In this document: piece after piece, positions 11,673-27,500 of the stretch
How the letters are laid out: the number at the start of each line of letters is the position of its first letter
Numbering within the stretch: position 1 is the stretch's first letter
Assembly (NCBI GenBank): GCA_029959085.1
Contig: JARWIR010000024.1
Location: forward strand, 16,108,296-16,172,295
Source of the DNA: Nemophila menziesii
Taxonomy: Eukaryota; Streptophyta; Magnoliopsida; Boraginales; Hydrophyllaceae
Direction of reading: 5' to 3'
Length of the DNA stretch: 64,000 nucleotides
The notes under the pieces: model-generated
The model's database searches: none
Seen by the model: the letters and a program-made list of their open reading frames with translations, nothing else
Told to the model about the DNA's origin: nothing
Position numbers and translations under genes: made by a program

Positions 11673-14600
11673 TCAATCGCTTTTTTATTATCTTTTTAAT
11701 TAGAGTTATGGTTCTTGAAAAAAGTCTCGCAAAAAAATTGAATTCAGTCAACATATTTCATATTAAGAGTAACGATGGAAGAATAAATGCAAGTAGAAAA
11801 CATCATGCAAAAAATGATATTAACGGGTCACAAGTATTCAAAAAGAGTTGTGTAATCTTTTTATAGGTAATCATATTTAACCTAAATATATAGTTTTGTG
11901 GATCAAGACAAACAAACGTTGTATAAATTCCAATCCAAAGTTAATGATTCTCCACTAGCTACATGAGTGTCTCGCGTTCAAGTTTGACGACGTAGATAAT
12001 AGTTTTGTATTCCAGGTTTCAAATATTTCAATTTTTTCTTTTATCTTACGTTTACGTCAAAATGAATCTTACATAGACTTATGGTTCTTCACAAAAGTCT
12101 CAGAAACAGTTAGAATTCAATAAACATATTTAATTCTAAAAGATAAAATAGAAGAATAAATGTATTTAGAAACGTCATACGTAAAAAAAGGTAAAACTCG
12201 TTTTAAGCGACTCACTAGTATATAAATAATAGTTCTTTACCATTTTGATGCATAAATCTTCTTTGATATAAATATATAAAGTTTGTTGTATCCAACCAAA
12301 CAACCGTTGTAGCAATTCCAACTATCAATTTGAGATTATCGACTCTCCACCAAGAGTGTCCCAGGTTCAAGTCCTGGCAACGGTTATATTTTTTTGTTAA
12401 TTTTCAAATCTTTAAATTTTATGTTTGGTCAATCGCTTTGTTATTATTTTTTTAAATAGAGTTATGGTTCTTGGAAAAAGTCTCGCAAAAAAATTGAATT
12501 CAGTCAACATATTTCATTTTAAGAGTAACGATGGAAGAATAAATGCAAGTAGAAAAAATCATGCGTAAAATGATAAAATTTTCTATTAACGGGTCACAAG
12601 TATTCAAAAAGATTTGTGTAATCTTTTTATAGGTAATCATATTTAACCTAAATATATAGTTTTGTAGATCAAGACAAACAAACGATGTATAATTTCCAAC
12701 CCAAAGTTAATGATTCTCCACTAGCTACATGAGTGTTTCGTGTTCAAGTTTGACGACGTAAATAATAGTTTTGTATTCCAGGTTTCAAATATTTCAATTT
12801 TTTCTTTTATCTTACGTTTACGTCAAAATGAATCTTACTTAGACATATGGTTCTTCACAAAAGTCTCAGAAACAGTTAGAATTCAATAAACATATTTAAT
12901 TCTAAAAGATAAAATAGAAGAATAAATGTATTTAGAAACGTCATACGTAAAAAAAGGTAAAACTCGTTTTAAGCGACTCACTAGTATATAAATAATAGTT
13001 CTTTACCATTTTGATGCATAAATCTTCTTTGATATAAATATATAAAGTTTGTTGTATCCAACCAAACAACCGTTGTAGCAATTCCAACTATCAATTTGAG
13101 ATTATCGACTCTCTACCAAGAGTGTCCCAGGTTCAAGTCTTGGCAACGGTTATATTTTTTTGTTAAGTTTCAAATCTTTAAATTTCATGTTTGGTCAATC
13201 GCTTTTTTATTATCTTTTTAATTAGAGTTATGGTTCTTGAAAAAAGTCTCGCAAAAAAATTGAATTCAGTCAACATATTTCATATTAAGAGTAACGATGG
13301 AAGAATAAATGCAAGTAGAAAACATCATGCAAAAAATGATATTAACGGGTCACAAGTATTCAAAAAGAGTTGTGTAATCTTTTTATAGGTAATCATATTT
13401 AACCTAAATATATAGTTTTGTGGATCAAGACAAACAAACGTTGTATAAATTCCAATCCAAAGTTAATGATTCTCCACTAGCTACATGAGTGTCTCGCGTT
13501 CAAGTTTGACGACGTAGATAATAGTTTTGTATTCCAGGTTTCAAATATTTCAATTTTTTCTTTTATCTTACGTTTACGTCAAAATGAATCTTACATAGAC
13601 TTATGGTTCTTCACAAAAGTCTCAGAAACAGTTAGAATTCAATAAACATATTTAATTCTAAAAGATAAAATAGAAGAATAAATGTATTTAGAAACGTCAT
13701 ACGTAAAAAAAGGTAAAACTCGTTTTAAGCGACTCACTAGTATATAAATAATAGTTCTTTACCATTTTGATGCATAAATCTTCTTTGATATAAATATATA
13801 AAGTTTGTTGTATCCAACCAAACAACCGTTGTAGCAATTCCAACTATCAATTTGAGATTATCGACTCTCTACCAAGAGTGTCCCAGGTTCAAGTCCTGGC
13901 AACGGTTATATTTTTTTGTTAATTTTCAAATCTTTAAATTTTATGTTTGGTCAATCGCTTTGTTATTATTTTTTTAATTAGAGTTATGGTTCTTGGAAAA
14001 AGTCTCGCAAAAAAATTGAATTCAGTCAACATATTTCATTTTAAGAGTAACGATGGAAGAATAAATGCAAGTAGAAAAAATCATGCGTAAAATGATAAAA
14101 TTTTCTATTAACGGGTCACAAGTATTCAAAAAGATTTGTGTAATCTTTTTATAGGTAATCATATTTAACCTAAATATATAGTTTTGTAGATCAAGACAAA
14201 CAAACGATGTATAATTTCCAACCCAAAGTTAATGATTCTCCACTAGCTACATGAGTGTTTCGTGTTCAAGTTTGACGACGTAAATAATAGTTTTGTATTC
14301 CAGGTTTCAAATATTTCAATTTTTTCTTTTATCTTACGTTTACGTCAAAATGAATCTTACTTAGACATATGGTTCTTCACAAAAGTCTCAGAAACAGTTA
14401 GAATTCAATAAACATATTTAATTCTAAAAGATAAAATAGAAGAATAAATGTATTTAGAAACGTCATACGTAAAAAAAGGTAAAACTCGTTTTAAGCGACT
14501 CACTAGTATATAAATAATAGTTCTTTACCATTTTGATGCATAAATCTTCTTTGATATAAATATATAAAGTTTGTTGTATCCAACCAAACAACCGTTGTAG

Positions 14601-17600
14601 CAATTCCAACTATCAATTTGAGATTATCGACTCTCTACCAAGAGTGTCCCAGGTTCAAGTCCTGGCAACGGTTATATTTTTTTGTTAAGTTTCAAATCTT
14701 TAAATTTCATGTTTGGTCAATCGCTTTTTTATTATCTTTTTAATTAGAGTTATGGTTCTTGAAAAAAGTCTCGCAAAAAAATTGAATTCAGTCAACATAT
14801 TTCATATTAAGAGTAACGATGGAAGAATAAATGCAAGTAGAAAACATCATGCAAAAATGATATTAACGGGTCACAAGTATTCAAAGAGAGTTGTGTAATC
14901 TTTTTATAGGTAATCATATTTAACCTAAATATATAGTTTTGTGGATCAAGACAAACAAACGTTGTATAAATTCCAATCCAAAGTTAATGATTCTCCACTA
15001 GCTAAATCAGTGTCTCGCGTTCAAGTTTGACGACGTAGATAATAGTTTTGTATTCCAGGTTTCAAATATTTCAATTTTTTCTTTTATCTTACGTTTACGT
15101 CAAAATGAATCTTACATAGACTTATGGTTCTTCACAAAAGTCTCAGAAACAGTTAGAATTCAATAAACATATTTAATTCTAAAAGATAAAATAGAAGAAT
15201 AAATGTATTTAGAAACGTCATACGTAAAAAAAGGTAAAACTCGTTTTAAGCGACTCACTAGTATATAAATAATAGTTCTTTACCATTTTGATGCATAAAT
15301 CTTCTTTGATATAAATATATAAAGTTTGTTGTATCCAACCAAACAACCGTTGTAGCAATTCCAACTATCAATTTGAGATTATCGACTCTCTACCAAGAGT
15401 GTCCCAGGTTCAAGTCTTGGCAACGGTTATATTTTTTTGTTAATTTTCAAATCTTTAAATTTTATGTTTGGTCAATCGCTTTGTTATTATTTTTTTAATT
15501 AGAGTTATGGTTCTTGGAAAAAGTCTCGCAAAAAAATTGAATTCAGTCAACATATTTCATTTTAAGAGTAACGATGGAAGAATAAATGCAAGTAGAAAAA
15601 ATCATGCGTAAAATGATAAAATTTTCTATTAACGGGTCACAAGTATTCAAAAAGATTTGTGTAATCTTTTTATAGGTAATCATATTTAACCTAAATATAT
15701 AGTTTTGTAGATCAAGACAAACAAACGATGTATAATTTCCAACCCAAAGTTAATGATTCTCCACTAGCTACATGAGTGTTTCGTGTTCAAGTTTGACGAC
15801 GTAAATAATAGTTTTGTATTCCAGGTTTCAAATATTTCAATTTTTTCTTTTATCTTACGTTTACGTCAAAATGAATCTTACTTAGACATATGGTTCTTCA
15901 CAAAAGTCTCAGAAACAGTTAGAATTCAATAAACATATTTAATTCTAAAAGATAAAATAGAAGAATAAATGTATTTAGAAACGTCATACGTAAAAAAAGG
16001 TAAAACTCGTTTTAAGCGACTCACTAGTATATAAATAATAGTTCTTTACCATTTTGATGCATAAATCTTCTTTGATATAAATATATAAAGTTTGTTGTAT
16101 CCAACCAAACAACCGTTGTAGCAATTCCAACTATCAATTTGAGATTATCGACTCTCTACCAAGAGTGTCCCAGGTTCAAGTCCTGGCAACGGTTATATTT
16201 TTTTGTTAAGTTTCAAATCTTTAAATTTCATGTTTGGTCAATCGCTTTTTTATTATCTTTTTAATTAGAGTTATGGTTCTTGAAAAAAGTCTCGCAAAAA
16301 AATTGAATTCAGTCAACATATTTCATATTAAGAGTAACGATGGAAGAATAAATGCAAGTAGAAAACATCATGCAAAAAATGATATTAACGGGTCACAAGT
16401 ATTCAAAAAGAGTTGTGTAATCTTTTTATAGGTAATCATATTTAACCTAAATATATAGTTTTGTGGATCAAGACAAACAAACGTTGTATAAATTCCAATC
16501 CAAAGTTAATGATTCTCCACTAGCTAAATCAGTGTCGCGCGTTCAAGTTTGACGACGTAGATAATAGTTTTGTATTCCAGGTTTCAAATATTTCAATTTT
16601 TTCTTTTATCTTACGTTTACGTCAAAATGAATCTTACTTAGACTTATGGTTCTTCACAAAAGTCTCAGAAACAGTTAGAATTCAATAAACATATTTAATT
16701 CTAAAAGATAAAATAGAAGAATAAATGTATTTAGAAACGTCATACGTAAAAAAAGGTAAAACTCGTTTTAAGCGACTCACTAGTATATAAATAATAGTTC
16801 TTTACCATTTTGATGCATAAATCTTCTTTGATATAAATATATAAAGTTTGTTGTATCCAACCAAACAACCGTTGTAGCAATTCCAACTATCAATTTGAGA
16901 TTATCGACTCTCTACCAAGAGTGTCCCAGGTTCAAGTCCTGGCAACGGTTATATTTTTTTGTTAATTTTCAAATCTTTAAATTTTATGTTTGGTCAATCG
17001 CTTTGTTATTATTTTTTTAATTAGAGTTATGGTTCTTGGAAAAAGTCTCGCAAAAAAATTGAATTCAGTCAACATATTTCATTTTAAGAGTAACGATGGA
17101 AGAATAAATGCAAGTAGAAAAAATCATGCGTAAAATGATAAAATTTTCTATTAACGGGTCACAAGTATTCAAAAAGATTTGTGTAATCTTTTTATAGGTA
17201 ATCATATTTAACCTAAATATATAGTTTTGTAGATCAAGACAAACAAACGATGTATAATTTCCAACCCAAAGTTAATGATTCTCCACTAGCTACATGAGTG
17301 TTTCGTGTTCAAGTTTGACGACGTAAATAATAGTTTTGTATTCCAGGTTTCAAATATTTCAATTTTTTCTTTTATCTTACGTTTACGTCAAAATGAATCT
17401 TACTTAGACATATGGTTCTTCACAAAAGTCTCAGAAACAGTTAGAATTCAATAAACATATTTAATTCTAAAAGATAAAATAGAAGAATAAATGTATTTAG
17501 AAACGTCATACGTAAAAAAAGGTAAAACTCGTTTTAAGCGACTCACTAGTATATAAATAATAGTTCTTTACCATTTTGATGCATAAATCTTCTTTGATAT

Positions 17601-17759
17601 AAATATATAAAGTTTGTTGTATCCAACCAAACAACCGTTGTAGCAATTCCAACTATCAATTTGAGATTATCGACTCTCTACCAAGAGTGTCCCAGGTTCA
17701 AGTCCTGGCAACGGTTATATTTTTTTGTTAAGTTTCAAATCTTTAAATTTCATGTTTGG
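11673..17759. repeat. 1522-bp higher-order repeat, four copies
   Basis: Pairs of units alternate strictly: a 756-bp unit with a 10-bp deletion (GCAAAAAATGATATTAAC replaces the longer form) followed by a 766-bp unit with GTAGATCAAG and AACGATGTATAATT. Pairs start at 11673, 13195, 14717 and 16238. The third copy is 1 bp shorter. The 10-bp deletion opens a short recurrent reading frame that starts with TTG and is not a gene. Confidence 0.92.
13069..13150 (+). other. tRNA-like fold, 1522-bp repeat copy
   Basis: Same 82-bp element inside the higher-order repeat. ACCGTTG/CAACGGT is intact. The T stem reads CCAGG/CTTGG, where C to T changes one G-C pair to a G-T wobble, so the arm still pairs. Confidence 0.5.
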
Positions 17760-20700
17760 TCAATCGCTTTTTTATTATCTTTTTAATTAGAGTTATGGTT
17801 CTTGGAAAAAGTCTCGCAAAAAAATTGAATTCAGTCAACATATTTCATTTTAAGAGTAACGATGGAAGAATAAATGCAAGTAGAAAACATCATGCATAAA
17901 ATGATAAAATTTTCTATTAACGGGTCACAAGTATTCAAAAAGAGTTGTGTAATCATTTTATAGGTAATCATATTTAACCTAAATATATAGTTTGTGGATC
18001 AAGACAAACAAACGTTGTATAAATTCCAATCCAAAGTTAATGATTCTCCACTAGCTACATGAGTGTCTCGCGTTCAAGTTTGACGACGTAGATAATAGTT
18101 TTGTATTCCAGGTTTCAAATATTTCAATTTTTTCTTTTATCTTACGTTTACGTCAAAATGAATCTTACATAGACTTATGGTTCTTCACAAAAGTCTCAGA
18201 AACAGTTAGAATTCAATAAACATATTTAATTCTAAAAGATAAAATAGAAGAATAAATGTATTTAGAAACGTCATACGTAAAAAAAGGTAAAACTCGTTTT
18301 AAGCGACTCACGAGTATATAAATAATAGTTCTTTACCATTTTGAGGCATAAATCTTCTTTGATATAAATATATAAAGTTTGTTGTATCCAACCAAACAAC
18401 CGTTGTAGCAATTCCAACTATCAATTTGGGATTATCGACTCTCTACCAAGAGTGTCCCAGGTTCAAGTCCTTGCAACGGTTATATTTTTTTTAGAAGTTT
18501 CAAATCTTTAAATTTCATGTTTGGTCAATCGCTTTTTTATTATCTTTTTAATTAGAGTTATGGTTCTTGGAAAAAGTCTCGCAAAAAAATTGAATTCAGT
18601 CAACATATTTCATATTAAGAGTAACGATGGAAGAATAAATGCAAGTAGAAAACATCATGCATAAAATGATAAAATTTTCTATTAACGGGTCACAAGTATT
18701 CAAAAAGAGTTGTGTAATCTTTTTATAGGTAATCATATTTAACCTAAATATATAGTTTGTGGATCAAGACAAACAAACGTTGTATAAATTCCAATCCAAA
18801 GTTAATGATTCTCCACTAGCTAAATCAGTGTCTCGCGTTCAAGTTTGACGACGTAGATAATAGTTTTGTATTCCAGGTTTCAAATATTTCAGTTTTTTCT
18901 TTTATCTTACGTTTACGTCAAAATGAATCTTACTTAGACTTATTGTTCTTCACAAAAGTCTCAGAAACAGTTAGAATTCAATAAACATATTTAATTCTAA
19001 AAGATAAAATAGAAGAATAAATGTATTTAGAAACGTCATACGTAAAAAAAGGTAAAACTCGTTTTAAGCGACTCACTAGTATATAAATAATAGTTATTTA
19101 CCATTTTGAGGCATAAATCTTCTTTGATATAAATATATAAAGTTTGTTGTATCCAACCAAACAACCGTTGTAGCAATTCCAACTATCAATTTGAGATTAT
19201 CGACTCTCTACCAAGAGTGTCCCAGGTTCAAGTCCTGGCAACGGTTATATTTTTTTTAGAAGTTTCAAATCTTTAAATTTTATGTTTGGTCAATCGCTTT
19301 TTTATTATCTTTTTAATTAGAGTTATGGTTCTTGGAAAAAGTCTCGCAAAAAAATTGAATTCAGTCAACATATTTCATATTAAGAGTAACGATGGAAGAA
19401 TAAATGCAAGTAGAAAACATCATGCATAAAATGATAAAATTTTCTATTAACGGGTCACAAGTATTCAAAAAGAGTTGTGTAATCTTTTTATAGGTAATCA
19501 TATTTAACCTAAATATATAGTTTGTGGATCAAGACAAACAAACGTTGTATAAATTCCAATCCAAAGTTAATGATTCTCCACTAGCTACATGAGTGTCTCG
19601 CGTTCAAGTTTGACGACGTAGATAATAGTTTTGTATTCCAGGTTTCAAATATTTCAATTTTTTCTTTTATCTTACGTTTACGTCAAAATGAATCTTACAT
19701 AGACTTATGGTTCTTCACAAAAGTCTCAGAAACAGTTAGAATTCAATAAACATATTTAATTCTAAAAGATAAAATAGAAGAATAAATGTATTTAGAAACG
19801 TCATACGTAAAAAAAGGTAAAACTCGTTTTAAGCGACTCACGAGTATATAAATAATAGTTCTTTACCATTTTGAGGCATAAATCTTCTTTGATATAAATA
19901 TATAAAGTTTGTTGTATCCAACCAAACAACCGTTGTAGCAATTCCAACTATCAATTTGAGATTATCGACTCTCTACCAAGAGTGTCCCAGGTTCAAGTCC
20001 TGGCAACGGTTATATTTTTTTTAGAAGTTTCAAATCTTTAAATTTCATGTTTGGTCAATCGCTTTTTTATTATCTTTTTAATTAGAGTTATGGTTCTTGG
20101 AAAAAGTCTCGCAAAAAAATTGAATTCAGTCAACATATTTCATATTAAGAGTAACGATGGAAGAATAAATGCAAGTAGAAAACATCATGCATAAAATGAT
20201 AAAATTTTCTATTAACGGGTCACAAGTATTCAAAAAGAGTTGTGTAATCTTTTTATAGGTAATCATATTTAACCTAAATATATAGTTTGTGGATCAAGAC
20301 AAACAAACGTTGTATAAATTCCAATCCAAAGTTAATGATTCTCCACTAGCTACATGAGTGTCTCGCGTTCAAGTTTGACGACGTAGATAATAGTTTTGTA
20401 TTCCAGGTTTCAAATATTTCAATTTTTTCTTTTATCTTACGTTTACGTCAAAATGAATCTTACATAGACTTATGGTTCTTCACAAAAGTCTCAGAAACAG
20501 TTAGAATTCAATAAACATATTTAATTCTAAAAGATAAAATAGAAGAATAAATGTATTTAGAAACGTCATACGTAAAAAAAGGTAAAACTCGTTTTAAGCG
20601 ACTCACTAGTATATAAATAATAGTTCTTTACCATTTTGATGCATAAATCTTCTTTGATATAAATATATAAAGTTTGTTGTATCCAACCAAACAACCGTTG

Positions 20701-21585
20701 TAGCAATTCCAACTATCAATTTGAGATTATCGACTCTCTACCAAGAGTGTCCCAGGTTCAAGTCCTGGCAACGGTTATATTTTTTTGTTAATTTTCAAAT
20801 CTTTAAATTTTATGTTTGGTCAATCGCTTTGTTATTATTTTTTTAATTAGAGTTATGGTTCTTGGAAAAAGTCTCGCAAAAAAATTGAATTCAGTCAACA
20901 TATTTCATTTTAAGAGTAACGATGGAAGAATAAATGCAAGTAGAAAAAATCATGCGTAAAATGATAAAATTTTCTATTAACGGGTCACAAGTATTCAAAA
21001 AGATTTGTGTAATCTTTTTATAGGTAATCATATTTAACCTAAATATATAGTTTTGTAGATCAAGACAAACAAACGATGTATAATTTCCAACCCAAAGTTA
21101 ATGATTCTCCACTAGCTACATGAGTGTTTCGTGTTCAAGTTTGACGACGTAAATAATAGTTTTGTATTCCAGGTTTCAAATATTTCAATTTTTTCTTTTA
21201 TCTTACGTTTACGTCAAAATGAATCTTACTTAGACATATGGTTCTTCACAAAAGTCTCAGAAACAGTTAGAATTCAATAAACATATTTAATTCTAAAAGA
21301 TAAAATAGAAGAATAAATGTATTTAGAAACGTCATACGTAAAAAAAGGTAAAACTCGTTTTAAGCGACTCACTAGTATATAAATAATAGTTCTTTACCAT
21401 TTTGATGCATAAATCTTCTTTGATATAAATATATAAAGTTTGTTGTATCCAACCAAACAACCGTTGTAGCAATTCCAACTATCAATTTGAGATTATCGAC
21501 TCTCTACCAAGAGTGTCCCAGGTTCAAGTCTTGGCAACGGTTATATTTTTTTGTTAAGTTTCAAATCTTTAAATTTCATGTTTGG
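17760..21585. repeat. 3826-bp segment, second copy (five units)
   Basis: Second copy of 7847-11672, shifted by 9913 bp. As in the first copy, a block of 1522-bp repeats follows, so the whole cassette of five units plus 1522-bp repeats was duplicated and the 1522-bp part then changed copy number. Confidence 0.85.
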
Positions 21586-24500
21586 TCAATCGCTTTTTTA
21601 TTATCTTTTTAATTAGAGTTATGGTTCTTGAAAAAAGTCTCGCAAAAAAATTGAATTCAGTCAACATATTTCATATTAAGAGTAACGATGGAAGAATAAA
21701 TGCAAGTAGAAAACATCATGCAAAAAATGATATTAACGGGTCACAAGTATTCAAAAAGAGTTGTGTAATCTTTTTATAGGTAATCATATTTAACCTAAAT
21801 ATATAGTTTTGTGGATCAAGACAAACAAACGTTGTATAAATTCCAATCCAAAGTTAATGATTCTCCACTAGCTACATGAGTGTCTCGCGTTCAAGTTTGA
21901 CGACGTAGATAATAGTTTTGTATTCCAGGTTTCAAATATTTCAATTTTTTCTTTTATCTTACGTTTACGTCAAAATGAATCTTACATAGACTTATGGTTC
22001 TTCACAAAAGTCTCAGAAACAGTTAGAATTCAATAAACATATTTAATTCTAAAAGATAAAATAGAAGAATAAATGTATTTAGAAACGTCATACGTAAAAA
22101 AAGGTAAAACTCGTTTTAAGCGACTCACTAGTATATAAATAATAGTTCTTTACCATTTTGATGCATAAATCTTCTTTGATATAAATATATAAAGTTTGTT
22201 GTATCCAACCAAACAACCGTTGTAGCAATTCCAACTATCAATTTGAGATTATCGACTCTCTACCAAGAGTGTCCCAGGTTCAAGTCCTGGCAACGGTTAT
22301 ATTTTTTTGTTAATTTTCAAATCTTTAAATTTTATGTTTGGTCAATCGCTTTGTTATTATTTTTTTAATTAGAGTTATGGTTCTTGGAAAAAGTCTCGCA
22401 AAAAAATTGAATTCAGTCAACATATTTCATTTTAAGAGTAACGATGGAAGAATAAATGCAAGTAGAAAAAATCATGCGTAAAATGATAAAATTTTCTATT
22501 AACGGGTCACAAGTATTCAAAAAGATTTGTGTAATCTTTTTATAGGTAATCATATTTAACCTAAATATATAGTTTTGTAGATCAAGACAAACAAACGATG
22601 TATAATTTCCAACCCAAAGTTAATGATTCTCCACTAGCTACATGAGTGTTTCGTGTTCAAGTTTGACGACGTAAATAATAGTTTTGTATTCCAGGTTTCA
22701 AATATTTCAATTTTTTCTTTTATCTTACGTTTACGTCAAAATGAATCTTACTTAGACATATGGTTCTTCACAAAAGTCTCAGAAACAGTTAGAATTCAAT
22801 AAACATATTTAATTCTAAAAGATAAAATAGAAGAATAAATGTATTTAGAAACGTCATACGTAAAAAAAGGTAAAACTCGTTTTAAGCGACTCACTAGTAT
22901 ATAAATAATAGTTCTTTACCATTTTGATGCATAAATCTTCTTTGATATAAATATATAAAGTTTGTTGTATCCAACCAAACAACCGTTGTAGCAATTCCAA
23001 CTATCAATTTGAGATTATCGACTCTCTACCAAGAGTGTCCCAGGTTCAAGTCCTGGCAACGGTTATATTTTTTTGTTAAGTTTCAAATCTTTAAATTTCA
23101 TGTTTGGTCAATCGCTTTTTTATTATCTTTTTAATTAGAGTTATGGTTCTTGAAAAAAGTCTCGCAAAAAAATTGAATTCAGTCAACATATTTCATATTA
23201 AGAGTAACGATGGAAGAATAAATGCAAGTAGAAAACATCATGCAAAAAATGATATTAACGGGTCACAAGTATTCAAAAAGAGTTGTGTAATCTTTTTATA
23301 GGTAATCATATTTAACCTAAATATATAGTTTTGTGGATCAAGACAAACAAACGTTGTATAAATTCCAATCCAAAGTTAATGATTCTCCACTAGCTAAATC
23401 AGTGTCTCGCGTTCAAGTTTGACGACGTAGATAATAGTTTTGTATTCCAGGTTTCAAATATTTCAATTTTTTCTTTTATCTTACGTTTACGTCAAAATGA
23501 ATCTTACATAGACTTATGGTTCTTCACAAAAGTCTCAGAAACAGTTAGAATTCAATAAACATATTTAATTCTAAAAGATAAAATAGAAGAATAAATGTAT
23601 TTAGAAACGTCATACGTAAAAAAAGGTAAAACTCGTTTTAAGCGACTCACTAGTATATAAATAATAGTTCTTTACCATTTTGATGCATAAATCTTCTTTG
23701 ATATAAATATATAAAGTTTGTTGTATCCAACCAAACAACCGTTGTAGCAATTCCAACTATCAATTTGAGATTATCGACTCTCTACCAAGAGTGTCCCAGG
23801 TTCAAGTCCTGGCAACGGTTATATTTTTTTGTTAATTTTCAAATCTTTAAATTTTATGTTTGGTCAATCGCTTTGTTATTATTTTTTTAATTAGAGTTAT
23901 GGTTCTTGGAAAAAGTCTCGCAAAAAAATTGAATTCAGTCAACATATTTCATTTTAAGAGTAACGATGGAAGAATAAATGCAAGTAGAAAAAATCATGCG
24001 TAAAATGATAAAATTTTCTATTAACGGGTCACAAGTATTCAAAAAGATTTGTGTAATCTTTTTATAGGTAATCATATTTAACCTAAATATATAGTTTTGT
24101 AGATCAAGACAAACAAACGATGTATAATTTCCAACCCAAAGTTAATGATTCTCCACTAGCTACATGAGTGTTTCGTGTTCAAGTTTGACGACGTAAATAA
24201 TAGTTTTGTATTCCAGGTTTCAAATATTTCAATTTTTTCTTTTATCTTACGTTTACGTCAAAATGAATCTTACTTAGACATATGGTTCTTCACAAAAGTC
24301 TCAGAAACAGTTAGAATTCAATAAACATATTTAATTCTAAAAGATAAAATAGAAGAATAAATGTATTTAGAAACGTCATACGTAAAAAAAGGTAAAACTC
24401 GTTTTAAGCGACTCACTAGTATATAAATAATAGTTCTTTACCATTTTGATGCATAAATCTTCTTTGATATAAATATATAAAGTTTGTTGTATCCAACCAA

Positions 24501-27500
24501 ACAACCGTTGTAGCAATTCCAACTATCAATTTGAGATTATCGACTCTCTACCAAGAGTGTCCCAGGTTCAAGTCCTGGCAACGGTTATATTTTTTTGTTA
24601 AGTTTCAAATCTTTAAATTTCATGTTTGGTCAATCGCTTTTTTATTATCTTTTTAATTAGAGTTATGGTTCTTGAAAAAAGTCTCGCAAAAAAATTGAAT
24701 TCAGTCAACATATTTCATATTAAGAGTAACGATGGAAGAATAAATGCAAGTAGAAAACATCATGCAAAAAATGATATTAACGGGTCACAAGTATTCAAAA
24801 AGAGTTGTGTAATCTTTTTATAGGTAATCATATTTAACCTAAATATATAGTTTTGTGGATCAAGACAAACAAACGTTGTATAAATTCCAATCCAAAGTTA
24901 ATGATTCTCCACTAGCTAAATCAGTGTCGCGCGTTCAAGTTTGACGACGTAGATAATAGTTTTGTATTCCAGGTTTCAAATATTTCAATTTTTTCTTTTA
25001 TCTTACGTTTACGTCAAAATGAATCTTACTTAGACTTATGGTTCTTCACAAAAGTCTCAGAAACAGTTAGAATTCAATAAACATATTTAATTCTAAAAGA
25101 TAAAATAGAAGAATAAATGTATTTAGAAACGTCATACGTAAAAAAAGGTAAAACTCGTTTTAAGCGACTCACTAGTATATAAATAATAGTTCTTTACCAT
25201 TTTGATGCATAAATCTTCTTTGATATAAATATATAAAGTTTGTTGTATCCAACCAAACAACCGTTGTAGCAATTCCAACTATCAATTTGAGATTATCGAC
25301 TCTCTACCAAGAGTGTCCCAGGTTCAAGTCCTGGCAACGGTTATATTTTTTTGTTAATTTTCAAATCTTTAAATTTTATGTTTGGTCAATCGCTTTGTTA
25401 TTATTTTTTTAATTAGAGTTATGGTTCTTGGAAAAAGTCTCGCAAAAAAATTGAATTCAGTCAACATATTTCATTTTAAGAGTAACGATGGAAGAATAAA
25501 TGCAAGTAGAAAAAATCATGCGTAAAATGATAAAATTTTCTATTAACGGGTCACAAGTATTCAAAAAGATTTGTGTAATCTTTTTATAGGTAATCATATT
25601 TAACCTAAATATATAGTTTTGTAGATCAAGACAAACAAACGATGTATAATTTCCAACCCAAAGTTAATGATTCTCCACTAGCTACATGAGTGTTTCGTGT
25701 TCAAGTTTGACGACGTAAATAATAGTTTTGTATTCCAGGTTTCAAATATTTCAATTTTTTCTTTTATCTTACGTTTACGTCAAAATGAATCTTACTTAGA
25801 CATATGGTTCTTCACAAAAGTCTCAGAAACAGTTAGAATTCAATAAACATATTTAATTCTAAAAGATAAAATAGAAGAATAAATGTATTTAGAAACGTCA
25901 TACGTAAAAAAAGGTAAAACTCGTTTTAAGCGACTCACTAGTATATAAATAATAGTTCTTTACCATTTTGATGCATAAATCTTCTTTGATATAAATATAT
26001 AAAGTTTGTTGTATCCAACCAAACAACCGTTGTAGCAATTCCAACTATCAATTTGAGATTATCGACTCTCTACCAAGAGTGTCCCAGGTTCAAGTCCTGG
26101 CAACGGTTATATTTTTTTGTTAAGTTTCAAATCTTTAAATTTCATGTTTGGTCAATCGCTTTTTTATTATCTTTTTAATTAGAGTTATGGTTCTTGAAAA
26201 AAGTCTCGCAAAAAAATTGAATTCAGTCAACATATTTCATATTAAGAGTAACGATGGAAGAATAAATGCAAGTAGAAAACATCATGCAAAAAATGATATT
26301 AACGGGTCACAAGTATTCAAAAAGAGTTGTGTAATCTTTTTATAGGTAATCATATTTAACCTAAATATATAGTTTTGTGGATCAAGACAAACAAACGTTG
26401 TATAAATTCCAATCCAAAGTTAATGATTCTCCACTAGCTAAATCAGTGTCTCGCGTTCAAGTTTGACGACGTAGATAATAGTTTTGTATTCCAGGTTTCA
26501 AATATTTCAATTTTTTCTTTTATCTTACGTTTACGTCAAAATGAATCTTACATAGACTTATGGTTCTTCACAAAAGTCTCAGAAACAGTTAGAATTCAAT
26601 AAACATATTTAATTCTAAAAGATAAAATAGAAGAATAAATGTATTTAGAAACGTCATACGTAAAAAAAGGTAAAACTCGTTTTAAGCGACTCACTAGTAT
26701 ATAAATAATAGTTCTTTACCATTTTGATGCATAAATCTTCTTTGATATAAATATATAAAGTTTGTTGTATCCAACCAAACAACCGTTGTAGCAATTCCAA
26801 CTATCAATTTGAGATTATCGACTCTCTACCAAGAGTGTCCCAGGTTCAAGTCCTGGCAACGGTTATATTTTTTTGTTAATTTTCAAATCTTTAAATTTTA
26901 TGTTTGGTCAATCGCTTTGTTATTATTTTTTTAATTAGAGTTATGGTTCTTGGAAAAAGTCTCGCAAAAAAATTGAATTCAGTCAACATATTTCATTTTA
27001 AGAGTAACGATGGAAGAATAAATGCAAGTAGAAAAAATCATGCGTAAAATGATAAAATTTTCTATTAACGGGTCACAAGTATTCAAAAAGATTTGTGTAA
27101 TCTTTTTATAGGTAATCATATTTAACCTAAATATATAGTTTTGTAGATCAAGACAAACAAACGATGTATAATTTCCAACCCAAAGTTAATGATTCTCCAC
27201 TAGCTACATGAGTGTTTCGTGTTCAAGTTTGACGACGTAAATAATAGTTTTGTATTCCAGGTTTCAAATATTTCAATTTTTTCTTTTATCTTACGTTTAC
27301 GTCAAAATGAATCTTACTTAGACATATGGTTCTTCACAAAAGTCTCAGAAACAGTTAGAATTCAATAAACATATTTAATTCTAAAAGATAAAATAGAAGA
27401 ATAAATGTATTTAGAAACGTCATACGTAAAAAAAGGTAAAACTCGTTTTAAGCGACTCACTAGTATATAAATAATAGTTCTTTACCATTTTGAGGCATAA

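Noticed and set aside
11669..11866. Recurrent 61-68-residue plus-strand frame in the satellite (also at 13191, 21582, 29192 and others)
   Set aside because: It starts with TTG, not ATG, exists only in units with the 10-bp deletion or similar indels, and has no recognisable domain. It repeats because the DNA repeats.
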